64,000 bases of DNA from Mariannaea sp. PMI_226 (taxonomy: Eukaryota; Ascomycota; Sordariomycetes; Hypocreales; Nectriaceae): NCBI GenBank assembly GCA_024336345.1, contig JANFOG010000002.1, forward strand, positions 3,906,001-3,970,000. The letters are read 5' to 3'. Below the pieces are notes generated by a model. It worked only from the letters and a program-made list of their open reading frames with translations, searched no databases and was not told the origin of the DNA. A program made the translations under genes and the position numbers. Each line of letters begins with the position of its first letter. Positions within the stretch are counted from its first letter, which is position 1. This document shows, one piece after another, positions 48,491 through 61,274 of this stretch.

Positions 48491-51236
48491 TTACAGGTTC
48501 CTGTCTGCCCAACTCTCGATCATGCCAACTAGCGAGGCCTCGTAGTGCTTGATGCTAACACCACCAGTGGCCTCATCCACAGTGGTATTGGCCTGAACGA
48601 AGACCTTGCGAGGCTGCTTGTTAGCCAGGACAACGTTGCGAACCTTGGTGCCCCAGAAGTCGAGGTCAACAGTGGTCATGTGAACATAAAAGTCCGTTCC
48701 AGTCTTGACATCGGCTGTGGACTTGTAAATGTGTAGCTTCTGCAAGTACTTGGCGACAGCTGTATTATACGTCAGAATCGTAGATCAACCAGCAGAAGGC
48801 GAAAATGACTTACCATCTCGACCGGCAGTGAGAATCTTGGATCGGTCCAGCTTAATGGTCAGATCCGAAAGGTCGTCCGCCTTGTAATCAAGCTTGCAGA
48901 AGTCGTCCTCTGCTTCGAGGAAGCACTTCAGGATGGAGAATCGGGCCTGGCTGTGGGCTTGGCCCCATTTCTGACTCTTAGGGTCCCACATTTCTAGCGA
49001 AGCAAGACCAGCGCGAGCCATAGAGAGATAAGAAGCATAGAGAACGTCACCAGCCTCACCATCAATGTCGGTTGTGCCATCACCAAAGCCAAAGATCTTG
49101 AGGACAGGGAATTCGCAGCTCAGGTGCATAGCAACAAGTTCGGCTCGGCATTCCTCATACGAGGCGGCGATACTGCCGAAGACAGAACCCCATGTCTGAC
49201 CGGGCTTGTACCAGGTAGCAATTGGCTTGTTGTCAACAGGGCTGACAGGAGGGTTCTCTTTGTCGAAGTTGAATGTTCCTGGTGAGGTCTCCTGTAGAAG
49301 CTTGCCGCAGCCATGACCTTGAACACGTCAGAAATATGATTTAATGCCTGATTGAGTTATAGCACACACCAGTAAGCTCGTGGAGACCAACTTGGACCTC
49401 GAAAGAAGCGTCACGTTGCTTCTTGTAGACTTCAAGGTCTTCCTCGCGAATGAAAGGAATCTTCTCGTTGGGGGCCTTGGCACTCAGAACATTTCCAAGC
49501 GATACATTCTTGAAGCCCTCAGTTTGTCGGATATCGTCGTAGTTGGGACTAGTTTCTAGGAGTTAGTCTCCCAATTAAAAAGAATGTGAAGAAGTTGTCC
49601 GCGTCATTTGTCAAGTATACGGGTGAGATAAGCTTACATGTTGATACCAGCAGGGATACCAGATCCTTGGCCGATCGATTAGCTTTGTGGTTACAAGGAA
49701 GATAACTCGAATACATACCGGCAAAGGAGAGGACTTCGAGGGAGGTGAAGTCGGGTGACAGGAACTTGTCCTTCTCAAACTCCTTGCCCCAGGGAAGGAG
49801 AGGAATGAGGGTGGGAGCCTTCTCTACGAGCTCGCCGAACGCTCGAGTTCGTTCCACTGCAAACATTCAGTAAAGTAAAATCAAACAATTTGAGAATAAT
49901 GTGTAGCTCACTGTTGACCACTATAAAACTCGTTAGAAACCTGTTGAGATACTTGACAAACATAATCGGTCAACTTACTGGAAGCAAAGCCCTCCCACTC
50001 TCCACGGATACCCGCAGGGTCTCTGTACGTCTCAACAAAGCCGATATTAGACTCGACCATAGGTCCCTTGTCTTTGATCCAATATCGCTGGCTGTCCTTG
50101 AATGCTTCCAGAGAACCGGTCTCAAAGGACTTGCCATAAGCGGTATGCATCTTCTGCTGGGTCTCGTTGTCAGCGTTCTCGCCGGCTTGGTTGATGTAGG
50201 TAGCGATAGCCTTCATCTCCGCAGCATAGTCACCATATGTGAGCTTGATAGTCTTGCCCTTCAGAGGGCCATCCTCGACAGTAAATTGTGTCTCCTTGCC
50301 GATATCACCACCCTCGGTAGGGACACTAGTAATAGCAGAGGCAATTAGGATCTCAAAGTTGCCATTGTCCAGTTTTTGCAAGCGGTTGTTCTCAGGAAGC
50401 AAACCCTTGGACTCCATCCAGTCTGACACAGCCTTGATTTCAGCCTTTGTGATACTGGAGGAGTCTGGGTAGTAGGTGGTCATATGTCCATCATCAGGAT
50501 ATCCCAGGTGCATCAGTGCGGGGTCGCTTGCACTGAAGATACCAGATTTGGTGGCCTGATAGAACTCGTTGGCCTCGGGGGAAGTAGCCGCCAAAGCTGC
50601 CACAGTTTTCTCACTGCATCGGGGGATGAATTTGGAATCACCAAAGCTCTTGTAGTTACCATTGTTACCGAGGAACATGGCAGCATACTCAAGGAAGCCA
50701 GTAAGTTCCTCCTCGTCGACATTGGCCTTTTTAGCCAGGGCGTTCCAATCACCACCAGCAGATTTGTGAAGGGTCACAATCAAGTCAAAGATGGGCTCAG
50801 ACTCGGGTGAGATCTGTCTCAAGACAATTCTGGTGCCAGCAAAGGCGGCTCTATGCAGGGGCTACGTTAGCTATCCGGGCCAGCCAAAGGGGTAGTTCAC
50901 AGCACGACTTGAGCAAAGAGAAGCTCACCGCAATGAAGGCCAGTTGACTTACTTGCTAATAAAGTGAGCATAACGCTTCTGCTTATCAGTGAGAGCATTA
51001 AAATGCTTCTCAATCTCCAGTCTGACAACTGAGGGGGGCTTGTCAGCCAGGTAGTGGGCCAGATCGTTGGAGTTCATGATGGCGGAAGTTGAAAATCTCT
51101 TATGACTTTGGCTCTCTCGGAAGGATTTTGAGAAGTGAGGCAGGCGACGTCGGGTGGGAATCGAGGGCTTGAAAGCTGCAATACGGAGCGAAGGCAGTCT
51201 CCGAAGAATGAAAGACGGTGAGACTGGGGAGGCCAT
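48491..51236 (-). CDS. dipeptidyl peptidase III (metallopeptidase M49), eight exons including a 9-nt microexon
   Basis: Join complement of 48491..48759, 48814..49317, 49370..49548, 49638..49665, 49719..49856, 49912..49920, 49979..50850 and 50953..51236, 760 residues. The enzyme removes N-terminal dipeptides from peptides. The zinc motif is HELTGH (500-505), split by an intron, and the second zinc/catalytic motif is EECRAE (558-563). The microexon 49912..49920 supplies MVN between the GEWEGFAS and [13 protein letters not shown] segments; skipping it would delete three residues but keep the frame. The exon at 49638..49665 is 28 nt. The first 53 residues are Arg-rich without early acidic residues and end KRFSTSAIM, like a mitochondrial leader. 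A second ATG at 51077 gives a 707-residue cytosolic-size form. Confidence 0.93.
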
Positions 51237-54200
51237 TGAGAGGGTCGGTTTACAGTGGTCAACAGTGGTCGTCTGCCGACGTAGTGTACCTACCTTCCGT
51301 CCGCCAATGGACCATAACTGCCTTGGGAGCTCTGTAAACCGTGTCTTGCGACACCCGACGCGGAGGGGTCGTTGGTGTGGCGCAGCAAGACTAGTCCTAA
51401 AGTGGTTATCTTGTTGTGTTATATTTCCCCGCCTTTCCTCCCGATATGGATGTTTTCCTCGTCTACACTGTGTTGAATATCAGATATGCTACGTGTCAAT
51501 ATCATGAACCCCTCAGTCCTGCCCAATCTAGCAGCTCGACCTTGGTCGCCGACCGTTGGAAATCAATAGAAGGAAGTATCAGCCACCCCAAATGAGGGGC
51601 AAAATGAGTGGCTTGTTCGAGCTGCCATTTCCAGCTAGGCATTGACCTTGAGGGACTCCTGCAAAGTTGAGGCGCGGTGTCGAACTTGTATGTGTCTATA
51701 TGTAAGTCATCATGTTGATTGCCTGACTTATGACGTCTGAAAGGAATCGGTAGGATCACATTTGAACGGAAGAACATCTGATTATGCCCAAATGGGCTAT
51801 TACGGCTGATGTCGGCGGAGCTATAGAATATCCCCAGCGCAGTTTCCTCCAACAACTGCATTTTTCATGACCAAGAAGAAGAGAAAAACTTAAACAATAT
51901 GTTGTGTATACGGAGTACAACAGACACGCACGACACAGTTGGGTTGCATGGAGGGTGTTGCACAAAGGAAAATGGCTGCATCTTGGCACCAAGTTACCTA
52001 ATTGGAGTCTCCCAAAGCATTTTATTCGTAGATGCCATGCAGAGCGTCGATTGCTATGCTCCCTTACAAATGGGCTGTCCAGCCACTTCACTGCAAAGTA
52101 CCTGGGCTGGAATCATTCTCAATGGAAAATTTCGGCAAGGCAACGATGATACCTCATGTTGCGACCAAAATCATGTCTGTTGTGGGAAGCCATTGACCTG
52201 GAGCCTGCGGAATAAACAAAAGTATTTGATTCGTAGTGCGATATTGAGAAATCCATTGCCGGTCAGCAAATACCATAGCGGATCAGCTCCCAGTGTTGCG
52301 GTAGAAATCCTTTCTATCATAAAACAACTCGGATTACACATATACCAGCTGGCCTACGTTGCAGAAATCTCTGTGCACTCCGATCAGAGGGCAGCACTTC
52401 AATCTAGACTCCAGGAGGAAAACGTCATGGATTCATCTCTGCATAATAATCCTTTTGTCGGCGAGGTTTCCAGGCTCGCATAGGTCCCATTCTGTCACCA
52501 CATAGAACCATCTCCAACCATGGGTGCCGCAAAGGGAACAGGGCTTACGAGGACACACACTAGAGCTCATTCCACAAACTTACCATTGTAAGTCACATAG
52601 CATGGGATGGGACGCTAAAGGCACATCATCTGACAATTACCGTCAGTAAGAGTCTCAGCCCAGCCCAAAGCTGCACTATGTATGCCGGTGCATTGCCGGA
52701 GGGCCTCACGGTGACTAAGAGAGGGTTAGTGCCCCAGAGACCCTCACCGCGTTTGATGAAGCACAGCTCGTGAGAAATCCATAATGAGCAGAAAGCACAA
52801 GTACGGCATCTAGAGGCATGCGCAGAGTGAAGGCTGCAAGAGAGTTTACCTTTTCAAAGAAGGGCACCAATTGTAGATTTGTCTTCCCGGAGGCCAAAGT
52901 CAGACAAACCTATTCGACTCACAGAGAACTGTAAGACTCACGAAAGACCTCGGAACAAGTCTGAACACAATAGCCCTCCCTGTGCAATAGCTCACCGGGG
53001 TAGACAGTAGCGGTGTGTCGGTGGACAAAATGGTTAATGGGGGCGTGCCATACTCAAGTCCCTAGTCAACAAGGGATGAAACTAAAAGCGACTTGAAAGT
53101 CTTGATGCAAGAAAGAGAGAAATCCCAATCTCTTACCTTAGACTGAAGGCGACTCCAGGCGGAAACTCCGCTAACTTCCACTGGAGCCAATGCTTCGGAA
53201 TGCTGGGCTACTAGGCTGCCAGCTAGACACGAGTATCGAAGGGGTTGGGTCGACATGGTTGGTTGGGGAAGCCCAACGACTCCAGCCGGGGAAGCAGGAA
53301 GAGAACGACGGCGCGTCCATCATCTCCCAGGGTTGGCGGACTCTCCTGGTACCTGAATTGGGTTGGCGACGGCGGGATGAGTTTTGTCGTACCTGGGAAA
53401 GGATGAATGGATAGGCATGATCCATCCGTTGAGAAAACCGAGTCTCCCCCACCCCCAAATTCGTACATAAAACTTCCGGCGTACCATGTAGCTCCGTTCC
53501 CCTCCCCCTCGCTCAGATCATTTGTGCTGCACAGGTATGAGGGAGGGATGTTGGCATGAAGAAATATTCAGACATGTTTGCTCTGTCCCCTGACTACGCA
53601 TTGGCACAAGTAACTTCCCCAAGTTCTGTGTCAAGATCGAACCGTCTATTCCTGTTTCACTTCCATCTCCCTCGTCCCCCATTCGTGTGAATAATGAGGT
53701 TCAGGTCAATGGCCAGTGGGAACGCTCTAATCTGTGCTCAGGGCTGTGGGGCAGCCATCCCACCTGACCTCCAGAAATCATCGACCCCCACGCAAAGCCC
53801 ACGCTGTGCAACCCCACAAATGGCAGGCCAGCGAATAGGGAATTTTCCTGTCCGCCTGGACGAGGGCTTTGCCAAAGCATTGCCGTCAGAAACCCTGCTC
53901 GAGGGTGGGGTGGCGGAGGGTGTGCGCAAAATAAAGCATGCCGAATGCAGTATGATAATTACAATAGACGAATAAGCAGGTTCCCCAAAACAGCGGGAGG
54001 CTGCGGGGGGGCGAGGGAGGCAATGGGACACGATATTACTGTGTAATTACCTCTCAGTACTTCGTCCATACTACTGCGGCACTCTGCGCTGCACAGATGC
54101 TGGCGATGGCCTGTTCCCTGCTCATTCCGGCAAAGGGGTCGGTCCTGGGACTGGGACGTGGTCCTTCTGGTAGTTTCATGGAAGTTGCTGTCGTATTATT

Positions 54201-56540
54201 CGACCCGACGCCATCCTCAAATGGCTTGCATCTTTGGAGGTCAGTTTTCGAGAGTGGGCATTGGTGGGGTCCAGAAAGAGTAGTCCATCGGCGTCGTCCG
54301 CTCCGGCGCCTGTTCCCAGATTAGGACGCACACGACCAAGGAAATGCGACCGACTGCTCCCAAGGAAAAGAGGGAGGCAAAGGAGTGAGGCATGACGCAC
54401 ATCGGAGTCAAATTGCTCATCGTCCATGAAGTTGTTTTTGTCATCCAAGGATGATGGATGGTCTTGCTGATGGCTGTGGCCCAAATGGTGGCTACCTGGC
54501 ACCCAGCCCCCAGAACCCGTTTCAACAAACGCCAGGTAGGGATCGTTAATCACAGGAGTCAGTGAGAGCTACGGACCATTAACAGCATCTGAATCTGGGA
54601 AAGATTGAGATCTGCGACAAACTGGACCAATTCCATCTTGTAGGGTTTGCCCCAGGATGAAGGGCCATGAGTGACTCAAAGTACACGGCATATTGACTTC
54701 CCAGGTGGACGTGGAGGGCAAAAAGCTAAGATAATTAGCTTACTTAACTGGATTACTCTATAGTCCTGGGGTTTTTTGTATCCGTAGACGCATTCTCCGC
54801 GCAGACTTCGGAGCTGAACAATCCATTGTTGTCGAACAGAGTAATGCTCTACTTCGGGCGATTCCTGCTGGCGCGGCTTGTCGGATCGGGATTCTCGACG
54901 AAGACATCCGTCTACTAACGTGGGACTCATGTCATTTTTAGATGGATGACCTGGCGGAGAAAGGCGCAGCCAAATGAATAACTACTTACTATGTATGTTA
55001 CGTCTAGAAGAAGAACTTAGACTATTATCCACCATCCACGCGGTCATTGACACCTGGACAACCCCACACACTGGATTCATGCTGGCCTGTTCCGGAATCC
55101 TCTGCATACCACTGATGCGCCGCAAGCCACGTCTCGAATGTCTTGTGTTGCCGGCCCTTCTTCCCCAGACTCGTGGTTCATAATGACAGTCAAATGACGA
55201 CCGGATATTACTCGTGACATGGTGGGAGAGGTGGTCAAACGTAGCACAGCTGAAAAGACGATATTCGCCCATGAAGACAAGCCTGAGAGAGTCGTTTCGT
55301 TTTGCAAACGCTCAATTTCCCAATTAATTCCTTTCCATTACCTTGGTCGATTTCCTCGGTTGATCCAGAACAGCCCCTAGGGTTTGTCTGTTTACTTTAG
55401 TATCTCTAGTACTCCTGCCTTACCCATTTAGTTCGCATATTTGCTGGGCAAAGCATCTACTATGTAGGTGCCTGAGGTAGTGGTATGGTGATCACTGGGG
55501 TATAACCTCCCTTACATATGTACGTCGTACTATGTAGTATTATGTAGCACATAGTACTGTAGGTAACTGAAAGTCGGTCTGGACGCAAGTGAATCCCAAC
55601 TTCAGTTTGTGGGGTGTTGGTAACACAAACAACTCCAACTTCCATCTTCTAGGCCCTCCCCCCTGATGAGTCCTGTCGTACGTGGTACAATGTGCACGGA
55701 GCGACTTCCAGCTCCCTGGAGTTCTAGCTTTATTTGGCTCACCCCTCTGCTGTCATCCTGGACACACCCCATCTCTCCATTGCCCTTTTGTCTCCATTCA
55801 AATCCATGCACCCAGAATGCGGCGAAGGGAATCTGGCCCAGCTGGAGTGGACACGAATGAATAGATGGAGAAAGACCAATTCAACCGCATCCATTCATCA
55901 GCTTCCACGGCTTCCAATTTGTTATACACCCCCTCTCCTCCGAGAGGGTCAGGGACACCCTCCGGACGAAGGCCCCACTCCCGCCCAAGTGACCCGGCCC
56001 ACCGGCGCCTGCTAATTCTTACCAATACGCACTCCCCCACGTCACTTGCACATCAGAAATTAGGTAGGTACCTACCTGTGTGGAACAGCCCTTCCTTCAT
56101 GCAGTGGATAAAGGCCTCCAGGGCTTTCTAGGCCACGGCTTTCTTCCCGTAATAAACAGCCTGAATGTTGGGCTTTTTTTTTCCCCTTCGTCATATCCTT
56201 ATAATAGCATCTTCTCGTCCACTCCCGAGTCCCCGAATTTTGTTGACCTCGTCCCTGACTTCTCTCGACTTTCCCGCATTGTATCTTCTCAAATCCTTGG
56301 ATTGTCTCGTGCTCATCTCTCAACGGTTTCCAGTACCTTAAAAGGTGCTTACTATCCAGGTCATATCTCTGCTGCCCCTTTGGGCCTATATACATGTACA
56401 CCGAACTCGGTCTCCGGCTGCCGTCTCGTCAACTTCGTCCGGTTCAACTACTTTATAAATCGAAAGAAGCCATTGAGCCCTATTGCTGCTCTGATCTCTC
56501 TTGCCCAAATCTCGATCTTCAACCCTCACATCTTCTCAAC
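51237..56540. other. gene-poor 5.3-kb stretch
   Basis: It lies between two divergent genes, DPP III (-) and gluconokinase (+). Frames are below 200 codons and unrecognised, the longest being 51899-52483. A TACGGAGTAC copy sits at 51911 and a perfect 16-base palindrome (AGGTAGGTACCTACCT) at 56062-56077. The last 400 bases are probably the gluconokinase leader. No transposon, tRNA or rRNA is seen. Confidence 0.55.
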
Positions 56541-57369
56541 ATGCTGTCTTACGATTCCTCCCCAATTCCCATCAGCGGCCACAAGGCCCCAGCCTCAGTA
56601 CCTCTACCTCCTTCGCTACAGGCGACCCCCACCACTCCATCGCCTCTCACGAACGCCCATTTGCGCTCTTCTGCCAGTGGCCAACAGTCTGAGGACCACC
56701 ACCACATCTGGCTGATTACTGGCCCAGCCGGCTGTGGAAAGAGCACAGTTGCCGAATATTTGGCCAATACTCTGAACATGCCATACATTGAGGGCGATTC
56801 AGTATGTGGATTTTCCTAACGTCTTTTTTTTTCCTCGTTGATTTAACTGTACAAACCTGCAATGGCTATATCGTCAACTCTCTCTTCTGATCCGAAGACC
56901 TTGTCACTAATACGGGTTGCAGTTTCATCCTGATGCCAATGTGGAAAAGATGCGCAACGGCATTCCCCTTACCGATGCTGACCGATGGGACTGGTTGACT
57001 GCTCTTCGCGAGGAGTCGATTCATCGGATCAACGGAGGAGCCAATGGCGTTGTCTTGACTTGCTCTGCCCTCAAGCGCAAGTATCGCGATGTCATCAGAG
57101 TGGCCGGATACTTCGACCACCGCCTTCTCATCCATTTTGTCTTCCTCGACGCCTCCGAAGAGGTTCTTCTAGCCCGTGTCTCGCAACGACAGGGCCACTA
57201 CATGGGTGCCAACATGGTACACAGCCAATTTGAAGTCCTAGAGCGTCCGACCCGCGATGAAAAAGACGTTATCCCCATCGATGTTAGCCGAACCCTCGAT
57301 GAGGTCAAGCGAGATGCTTTGGCCAGCGTCCTGGAGACCATGACCGAAGCCAACAATGACGAGCTATAG
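56541..57369 (+). CDS. gluconokinase, two exons
   Basis: Join 56541..56801 and 56923..57369, 235 residues. It phosphorylates D-gluconate to 6-phosphogluconate for the pentose phosphate pathway. The 121-nt intron has donor GTATGT and acceptor TTGCAG. The P-loop GPAGCGKST is at 61-69. The family block EGDSFHPDANVEKMRNGIPL spans the intron, followed by DADRWDWL, TCSALKRKYRDVIR, FVFLDASEEVLLARVSQRQGHYM and QFEVLERP, all typical of the GntK family. A Pro/Ser/Thr-rich N-terminal extension of about 55 residues is longer than in bacterial enzymes. An in-frame ATG at 56394 would lengthen it by 49 residues; the ATG at 56541 (TCAACATG) is preferred. Confidence 0.92.
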
Positions 57370-59737
57370 ACGATGTGTATACATCACTCACATCACATAC
57401 GTTTTGCGATGTCGCACTCCGACACGCCCATATAAATATTATCATCACGACACACTGGGTCGCACGGCTTTTCACGATCAAGTGTCTTGATCCTCCAAAA
57501 GATCACATTTAGCAAGGAGTCATCAGCGTTTCACGATCATCTTGATGATCTTTTTTTACTTTTACTTTTTTCTAATACCGGAGGTTTCACTGTTTTTTTT
57601 CGTTTTTTTTTTTTTTAATTTTCCGTCAGCCAGCTTAACGTTGCGTTGGGCCGACTGAGCGATGTTGGTTGCTTGGGTTCCTCGGCCTTAATCCTCGGAG
57701 AGGTCTCCGAGAATCGATCCCGGGCCTCCTGGGGGCTCGAACCTGACACCGCTTCCCCGCAAGCCAACGTGCGTAGCTTGAGCCGCCTCACGAGAAGGGT
57801 CCAAGACAAACAGCACGAGTACGGCACGCATGCACTCCGCGGCGGCAACGCGCGTGGGGTGCGGGGGAAGAAGGATACAAAAAAGGCGGTGGACAACATG
57901 CAATGCTTGCATGGATTGGTCCAAGGAATATCTGTGTACGTGTACGAAGTAGTTTCATGTGCGATGCAGGCCAGGACTGTGTAATGGAACACACAGCTGA
58001 CCAACCCGACATTGTCACACTGCGGGTCGTCGTCAGTTATGATGCAGACATTTGGCAGACCCTTTCCCTAGGTTGCCTTTGTTGCATAATACTTGTAACG
58101 CGATCGCCTGTCAGATATTCTCTTCTATAAGAAGATTTCTTAGTATGAGAAAATATACATCCGACAGAACATAATACCTTCCCAATTCCATGATGTATCT
58201 CCTTGTCCACATTATCCTGACTATTGGAGGGTGGCTGGTTGCTTTCCCCTCCAGCTGGTAGTATCTCATTCTTCAGTGCACAATGTGAAATCGTAATAAC
58301 CAATTGTTCATAGGCTACCTATGATAGGCAGCAGTCGACTCAGCTAGGGCATGTAGGTGCCCTGCCCCTTGTTCCAGGATCAAGGCCCAAGGCCCAAGAA
58401 GGCGGGGGAACCGGGGGAGAAGGCTTAGCTACCTCCTGACGTAGTAACTTACCTCCTTTGTAAGTAGATTATGCAGGCCTATAACTTACGCATGTATGCC
58501 GATTCACTAAAGAGTCAGCTTGTGTCAATGCGATTTTCTCCCGCCGGTGTGAGAGAGGATGCCCTCCCTCTTGAAGCCCGACGCCGCAATACTACGCCGC
58601 CGCCCAACAGGGCCGTTATGCAATGTGAGGTCACGAGTGTGGTCATTGGCCGTGGCAGCTGCTGACATTTTGAATGAATTCGTCCTCGCGCATGTCCAGA
58701 GTCCAGGGCGAATGCTACTCTCACCTCAAGGTAAGACCACATATTTTTTTTTTTGGGTCCCTTGTAGTTTATCCCGTAGAAAGGACTGTAGGAGACCTTT
58801 TGTAGGTAAGAATACGAAGGCAACGATTCGTTGTGGGGGACGCACAGGGGTTTCGATAACATGTAATTATGGAACGTAGTCAAGTCCCAATATTATATTG
58901 CGGCACAGAGATGCCTGACATTATGCGAGCGCTGAACAGGATTGACTGAAATGGCTCGCTTTTGTTGCTCATCCCTCTCCTTTTATTTTTTATTTTTTAA
59001 GGGTGTAGGATTTTTAGGAGAGAGGCTTGCGAGGAAATGTCATTAGAATCGATGCCACTGGCAAAAATAGTGAATAGGGTAAGTTGGCCATTTGACTACC
59101 TTACCCTAGTTATTATACCCGTATCAAGAAGGGTACCTGAGTAGATAGCTGTGATTCCTCTATGAGGATACATGATCGTAATACGATAAAAATGGGTTTA
59201 TTTACCATGTAGGTGTTCTTCTTTTCCTCTCCCTTTGGTTATCTTCAAATGAGTACGTTGGCTTATCAACCATGTTGGGGTCGGCATGCAAGCGCATTCC
59301 AAAATTAAATCTAATATCAAGTTCTTCCATCAACAGATTCTCATCAAGCAACTCTCTAGAATATTCGTACAAGCGATGATCACTATAAAGAACAAGATCT
59401 AAAGAAGTACGTAGTACCTCGACAAACAAACAATTCAGAAAGAAAGTTTACAGCGGGCAATAACATGATAAACCATGTCCCTAGGCTCCATAGTCTAGGG
59501 GCCGCCTTCATGTTGCTACACTCACGATACTGAACCAAAGATGACCTCACCATTTCCATTTTCAAAGGTTCTGAACGCCAACTCTTAGCAACGCCGGCAA
59601 GGGAGAAAAAGAGGAGATGCTATGCGTTTCGCTTTTATCTTGATGTGATATTCATTTTGTTACTATATCTTTTGGCTATATAGCACTTCCAACGCCTCTG
59701 GAATTATCTACGCACGCACAAAGAAAAGGCCCTCCAT
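57370..59737. other. gene-poor 2.4-kb stretch
   Basis: Convergent 3' flanks of gluconokinase (+) and branched-chain E2 (-). A T-rich run at 57591-57616 may mark the gluconokinase transcript end. A perfect 8-bp inverted repeat (CTCGGAGA/TCTCCGAG) with a 2-base gap lies at 57694-57711, next to a tRNA B-box-like sequence. The rest shows no gene. Confidence 0.5.
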
Positions 59738-61274
59738 CTATACGAGCTCTAGCATGAATAAATCCGGTTCCTCCACCATCTTCCGTACGACTTCCGCGGC
59801 CCGTGCCATTGTAGCACCAGCAATAACCCTGTGGTCGGCGCTCCAACTGAAGTTACAGACCTGCTTCTTGATCACCTGGTCGGTCTCGTCAAACGCTGGC
59901 ACGGTGCGCAGGCGTCCAATTCCCAAGATGGCCACCTCCTTCTCGACAATCACAGGGCTGACGTATGTGCCGCCGATGTTGCCAACGTTGGACACTGTGA
60001 TGGTGCCTCCTGTCAAGTCGGATGGTAACAGTTTGCCCTCGAGCGCAGCGGCTTGTAGCCTGTTGAGCTCCGCCGCAATGGATACAATGTTAAGGCTGCT
60101 GACATTCTTGATGACTGGCACCATCAGACCTCGGGGAGTGTCCATGGCGATACCAATATTGTGCTGTGACCGGTGTACCAGGCATGGCTTGCCAGACTGT
60201 GGGTCGGTATCCACCCTTGCGTTGAGCATTGGGTATTGGTAGAGGGCCAAGGACACAGCCTTGATGATGAAGGGAAGATATGACAGCTTAGTAGGCTGGC
60301 CAGTGGCAGATTGACCTTGAGAGAGGACGCGGTTAAGACGACGGCGTAAATCCACCAGATGCGAAAAGTCAACCTCGTCTGCATAGAGAAAGTGAGGGAT
60401 GGACAGAGAGCGTGTCATGGTTCGGAACATTTGAAGTTCAGTGTTTGACAGGGGCACCACGGTCTCAGTCTGGACAGAGGTATCTTTGGAGACTGATGAT
60501 GCCGCCGGTGACGGCGATGGTTGGCCACTTTCTTTTGCATCTCTCGCCTTGACAAATTTATAGATGTCCTCCTTGAGGACTCTGCCATCCTTTCCAGTGC
60601 CATCAATGTCTAGAATATCAACCTTCAGCTCCCTGGAGAGGTGCCTCACTGCAGGAGTTGCAAGGCCAGCATGTTTGCCTTTCGCCTTTGCAGGCGGCTC
60701 AACTAAGGCGTCTAAAGAAGCTTGATCCTCTTTAGGTTGTGAGGTGATAGGCGTTTGTGGTGCGCCAGAACCTGGAGTATCTGAGTCCTTGGCTGCCGGT
60801 GTTGTCACCTCCTCTGGCTGGGCATCTCCCTCGATGTCAATGTCCACGAAAGGCTTTCCGACCTTGGCCATGTCGCCGGCCTCATAGTGAAGCTTCTTGA
60901 CCACGCCAGCGAACCGGCTGGTGATCTCTACCGAAGCTTTATCGCTCTGGACTTCGCACAACGGAGAGAACTCTTCGACGCGGGCACCCGGCTGAACGAA
61001 CCACTGAATGATTTCGCATTCGACAATGCCTAAGCTAGGGTCAGTACCTGGATTATGCACAGTCCTCTCCTCCAAGATAGGAACGGAACTGTGTGAACAT
61101 ACCTTCACCAATATCGGCGAGAAATACTGGCTTAACGGCCATCAGTCTTCGGGATTCGCTAAACCACCTTGATGACGGGTTCTCGCCAGGCCGTGAAGCA
61201 ATGGCCATTTGGCCCATTCCTTTGGCCGTCAGCCATTGCTTTCGAAGCACTCGTGATCCACGCTGGAGAAACAT
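59738..61274 (-). CDS. branched-chain alpha-keto acid dehydrogenase E2 (dihydrolipoyl transacylase), two exons
   Basis: Join complement of 59738..61029 and 61103..61274, 487 residues. It is the core of the mitochondrial complex that degrades Leu, Ile and Val keto acids. The start ATG at 61274 opens an Arg-rich presequence (FLQRGSRVLRKQWL, then RWFSESRRLM). The lipoyl domain has VQSDKASVEI with the lipoyl lysine at 88. The E3-binding domain (TPAVRHLSRELKVDILDIDG, then DGRVLKEDIYKF) and the catalytic domain (IPHFLYADEVDFSHLVDLR) follow. The catalytic C-terminal motif is HRVIAG (457-462), whereas the family has HxxxDG; the Asp is replaced by Ala (codon GCT at about 59811-59813). It is head to head with ATP10. 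Confidence 0.93.

Noticed and set aside
51899..52483. Open frame of 194 codons (+) in the gene-poor stretch
   Set aside because: No recognisable domain, cysteine-rich by chance composition, start inside sequence that holds a dispersed TACGGAGTA copy, and no supporting splice or family evidence.
57721..57800. tRNA gene on the minus strand suggested by GGTTCGAGCC
   Set aside because: The T-stem around GGTTCGAGC has two mismatches, and no 5' partner for the acceptor stem lies at a proper distance; kept only as a possible relic.
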